From the NCBI GenBank assembly GCA_002314145.1, contig DCCG01000005.1, positions 81,670-145,669 of the forward strand: 64,000 nt of DNA, in the 5' to 3' direction. The DNA is from Thalassolituus sp. UBA1087 (GTDB taxonomy: Bacteria; Pseudomonadota; Gammaproteobacteria; Pseudomonadales; Oceanobacteraceae). Position numbers and translations under genes: made by a program. Positions 61,080 through 64,000 of this stretch are shown here, in pieces (within the stretch, counting starts at the first letter, position 1; each line of letters starts with the position of its first letter). The notes under the pieces are model-generated. The model did no database searches. It was not told the DNA's origin and worked only from the letters and a program-made list of their open reading frames with translations.

Positions 61080-62987
61080 TTAAAGCCGGAACTGCCCCAT
61101 CTGGCGGGCCAGCTCTGCGCTAAGATTTTTCAGCGCTTCCACTTCATCCATACAGGCATCCAGCCCGTCTTTGGCGCGTCCGCTGATGCCGGCAATATCC
61201 TGCACGTTACGGCTGATCTCCGCGGTCACGGAACTCTGCTCTTCGGTCGCCGTCGCCACCTGATAACTGAGTGATACGATGTCGTCGACATGGGTGCTGA
61301 TGCCGGTCAGCTCTTCGCCCATTTTTTCCGCCGCGGCGACGGTACTGCCGGTGGCCTGCTCACCCGCTTCCATGGCTTTGACCGCACGCTCAGAACCACT
61401 CTGCAACGCTTCGATAATGGAGCCGATTTCCTGCGTTGACTCCTGGGTACGCTGCGCCAGATGACGGACTTCATCGGCCACCACCGCAAAACCACGGCCG
61501 TGCTCGCCGGCCCGGGCCGCTTCAATGGCGGCGTTCAGTGCCAGCAGGTTGGTCTGCTCGGAAATACCGCTGATCACATCAATTACTTTGCCGATGTCGG
61601 TAACACGGTTCGCCAGATCAGTAATGGCGTCGGCTGATTCGCGGATATCCCCGGCCATATTGCTGACCTGGGCTACGGACTGGTTCATTTCACTGCGGAT
61701 ATTGCCGGCGTCCTGCCCCACTTCGCGCAGTTTATCGGCGGTTTCGCCGGCGTTACGGGCCACTTCCTGAACCGTGGTTTCCATTTCATAAATGGCGGTC
61801 GCCACTGAATCGGTCAAGCGGCTCTGTTCACCCACCAGCGAGTGGTTGCCGTGCACGACTTCACCGATTTCTGTCACATAGTTCTGCACTTTATGGGCGG
61901 TTTCCAGCACCCCGCGGATCATGCTGCGCTGGGCCACCACGAAACGGTTAAAGCCGTCCGCCAGCTCCCCCAGTTCATCTTTACTGTCCACCGACAGCTG
62001 CATGGTCAGATCGCCGCCACCGTTACCAATGTCTGCCAGAGCCCGGGTCACCCGCTGCAGCGGGCCGGTCAGATGGGTGGCAAAGAAAGTGATCAGTAAT
62101 AAGAACACCCCGGCCACCGCCAGACCCACCAGCACGGAAGTCAGCGTTGCCTGATTGAGAGCACCGTAAATTTCGCCTCTGGGGACTTCAACAATAAGGC
62201 GCCAGTCAACATCATCCAGCTGACGTGACACGGCCAGGTAGTCTTCACCGTCACGCCTGAATTCCACCAGTTCCCCCCGCTCAGAGATCAGTGCCTGGGC
62301 AGCCTGCGGCGAGGTCATAGCCGACAGCGCCGTACCGGCCAGGCGGGTATCCGGGTGGATACGGACTTCACCATCAGCACTGGTGAGATAAACGATGCCG
62401 TGTTCCCCAAAGCGGAATTCGCGGATCTGCCGTCCCATGGCTGCCAGCGAGATACCAATGCCTGAGACACCAACCAGCTGACCGGCGTCTTCCATGCGGA
62501 CATTGATAAAGAGCGTGGGTTTACCACTGATTTTATCCACATCCAGATTCAGCACTTCCGCTTTGCCACTGTCGATAAAACTGAAATACCAGTTATCCTT
62601 GCCACGGCTGACCACCCGGTCGATGCCTTTGCGGGTGTAATACTTCATGCTGCGGGCCGAGACAAAATGTGCAGAGTTGGCCTGCTGGCGGCGGGCTACC
62701 CCGTCCAGATAATCGGCCACAAGATCCACCTCGCCATCCGCTTCGCCGCGCTTGATCCAGTGATGCAGCCAGCGGTTATCGGCGATCTGACGGGTGGCGG
62801 TCAGCGCAGACTGCAGGTCTTTACCGACCTGTTCTTTTACCGCATCCACATTCGCCGGCAGTGCAGATTTCAGCAGGTATTGATCCAGCTGCTGGCCCAT
62901 CTGCCAGACCCCGAGCGATACCAGTACTGCCATACTCAGCAGCAGTGCGCCCCCCATTCCCAGAATAAGCTTCAGGCGGATACTCAT
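61080..62987 (-). CDS. Methyl-accepting chemotaxis protein with a Cache-type sensor
   Basis: This 635-aa chemoreceptor has membrane helices at about 7-30 and 270-292. The periplasmic region (about 35-268) looks like a double Cache domain, with DNWYFSFIDSGK and GKPTLFINVRMEDAG, a pattern of amine or organic-acid sensors. HAMP and the signalling hairpin follow; the tip reads NAAIEAARAGEHGRGFAV. No C-terminal pentapeptide was seen. The ligand cannot be read from sequence. GGAGGGA lies upstream of the start. Confidence 0.93.
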   Translation of the reverse strand: MSIRLKLILGMGGALLLSMAVLVSLGVWQMGQQLDQYLLKSALPANVDAVKEQVGKDLQSALTATRQIADNRWLHHWIKRGEADGEVDLVADYLDGVARRQQANSAHFVSARSMKYYTRKGIDRVVSRGKDNWYFSFIDSGKAEVLNLDVDKISGKPTLFINVRMEDAGQLVGVSGIGISLAAMGRQIREFRFGEHGIVYLTSADGEVRIHPDTRLAGTALSAMTSPQAAQALISERGELVEFRRDGEDYLAVSRQLDDVDWRLIVEVPRGEIYGALNQATLTSVLVGLAVAGVFLLLITFFATHLTGPLQRVTRALADIGNGGGDLTMQLSVDSKDELGELADGFNRFVVAQRSMIRGVLETAHKVQNYVTEIGEVVHGNHSLVGEQSRLTDSVATAIYEMETTVQEVARNAGETADKLREVGQDAGNIRSEMNQSVAQVSNMAGDIRESADAITDLANRVTDIGKVIDVISGISEQTNLLALNAAIEAARAGEHGRGFAVVADEVRHLAQRTQESTQEIGSIIEALQSGSERAVKAMEAGEQATGSTVAAAEKMGEELTGISTHVDDIVSLSYQVATATEEQSSVTAEISRNVQDIAGISGRAKDGLDACMDEVEALKNLSAELARQMGQFRL

Positions 62988-63212
62988 TGTCCCTCCCTTG
63001 AGACATCTTTAATGATAAATATAGTGATAAGTAAATTTGTAAATAAGCCTAGCAGGAGGGCTGAAAGCTGCCGCTGAAATTTGACCATCCGGACAGTTTT
63101 TTTTGGTAACCGGCAGGTTACAGAAATACGGCAGTGACCAAACCCATGCTTGCACTCACCGGGCGCCGCCGCTAATCTGCCGCCATCCACAGACACACGC
63201 AGAGAGGACCCC

Positions 63213-63932
63213 ATGCGCCGCAACCTGTTGTTAATTCCCGCCCTTGTTTTGCCGGCCGTTATGGCTCAGGCCGCTGAAGAAGGTGACGATAAATCCTGGA
63301 AAGGCTCCGCTGAACTCGGTTACATCAACACCAGCGGCAACACCGACACCACCAGCCTGAATGCCAGGTTCGGCGTGATTCATAAAGGTGAACACTGGGA
63401 TACCACCTTCAAGGCTGATGCGCTGACCAGTAAGGAAGACACTGAAACGTCGAAAGAAAAATACACCGCCAGCCTGCAGTTCGACCGCAACTTCACCGAA
63501 CACCACTACCTCGCACTGCTGGGCGAGTATGAAGATGACCGCTTCAATGGTTATGAATACCAGTCATTGGTGTCAGCCGGTTACGGTTACCGCGCCATCA
63601 ACGAAGAAGCAATGCAGCTGGATCTGGAAGCCGGTCCGGGTTATCGCTATGACCGCCTGAACGAAGGGGGCGAGACGGAAGAAGAAACCATTCTGCGTCT
63701 GGCACTGAGCTACTTCTGGGAAATTAACGACGGCGTTGAATTTATTCAGGACGTGTCAGTGGATACCGGTTCAGATAATACCATCTGGAAATCAGAGACC
63801 GGCCTCAAGAGTCAGATTAACGGCAGCCTGGCGACCAAACTGACTTATAAGCTCAAGCATACCCAGGAAGTACCGGAAGACTCTGAAAATACCGACCGGG
63901 AATTCGGCGTGACGCTGGTATACAGCTTTTAA
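63213..63932 (+). CDS. DUF481 (YdiY family) outer-membrane protein
   Basis: This 239-aa protein has a signal peptide (MRRNLLLIPALVLPAVMAQA, then AEEGDDK) and a beta-barrel-like DUF481 domain: GSAELGYINTSGNTDTTSLN, LQFDRNFTEHHYLALLGEYE and a C-terminal strand ending in Phe (LVYSF). The family is described as salt-induced outer-membrane protein, of unknown transport role. ATG 63213 follows GAGAGG. The longer frame from 63150 precedes the signal peptide and is not used. Confidence 0.93.
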   Translation: MRRNLLLIPALVLPAVMAQAAEEGDDKSWKGSAELGYINTSGNTDTTSLNARFGVIHKGEHWDTTFKADALTSKEDTETSKEKYTASLQFDRNFTEHHYLALLGEYEDDRFNGYEYQSLVSAGYGYRAINEEAMQLDLEAGPGYRYDRLNEGGETEEETILRLALSYFWEINDGVEFIQDVSVDTGSDNTIWKSETGLKSQINGSLATKLTYKLKHTQEVPEDSENTDREFGVTLVYSF

Positions 63933-64000
63933 ATCAAGCGTGGACAGGCGCCAACACTAAAAAGCCGGGGAATACCACACTGGTGTCCCACAGTTTGATA
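63933..64000. other. End of window, no gene seen
   Basis: The last 68 bases hold only an AAAAAGCCGGGG stretch that may be the left arm of a terminator cut off by the window edge. Confidence 0.3.

Overview
The window looks like chromosomal DNA of a marine, mildly halophilic gammaproteobacterium of the Oceanospirillales type. The basis is ubiEJB-hisIE-HIT-tatABC synteny, metXW-DUF4426-rdgB-hemW synteny, a complete ectABC-ask ectoine operon, a BCCT osmolyte transporter, polyhydroxyalkanoate (PHA) and fatty-acid genes, and several chemoreceptors. The genus is an inference and was not tested. No rRNA, tRNA, IS element or CRISPR array was seen.

Layout. 0-8.3 kb: a partial DUF554 membrane protein, a DnaQ-like exonuclease paired with a cNMP/CBS/DUF294 protein, a BCCT transporter, a di-haem cytochrome c peroxidase and a DauA-type SulP transporter. 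8.3-16.5 kb: a TonB receptor under a Fur box, an AraC regulator divergent from an exported CocE/NonD-type hydrolase, a ferric-reductase-like flavocytochrome and a NepI-like exporter. 16.9-22.1 kb: an ethanolamine unit, eutR / eutB-eutC-Amt transporter-55-aa membrane protein. 22.2-27.5 kb: an MFS transporter, a DUF1145 protein and an HscC chaperone with a membrane J-protein. 27.6-33.3 kb: ubiquinone, histidine and Tat housekeeping genes. 33.3-36.2 kb: an AT-richer accessory islet with a twice-broken Tlde1-type toxin, its intact lipoprotein (probable immunity), a Gly/Cys-tailed membrane peptide and an orphan protein with nuclease-toxin-like features. 36.2-39.1 kb: a heat-shock-promoted Hsp20, then a BLUF photoreceptor divergent from a histidine kinase. 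39.1-44.4 kb: an acyl-CoA ligase, a chemoreceptor and a thiolase. 44.7-50.6 kb: cheW-like and ectR genes divergent from ectA-ectB-ectC-ask-TPR protein. 50.8-55.8 kb: a patatin and the hemW-rdgB-DUF4426-metW-metX cluster. 55.9-64 kb: a PAS/histidine-kinase-like protein lacking its phosphoacceptor His, a PHA depolymerase, an Mpo1-like protein, a second acyl-CoA ligase, a second chemoreceptor and a DUF481 outer-membrane protein.

How the genes fit together. Osmoadaptation is represented by ectoine synthesis, BCCT uptake and DUF481; ethanolamine catabolism by EutBC with a dedicated Amt protein; carbon storage and fatty acids by thiolase, PHA depolymerase and two AMP-forming ligases; environmental sensing by BLUF/kinase, two chemoreceptors and a CheW-like protein. 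The most promising under-described units are eutBC-Amt-microprotein, the cheW-ectR/ectABC-ask-TPR arrangement with its internal terminator and EctR-like operator, and the decayed Tlde1 locus that keeps its immunity gene.
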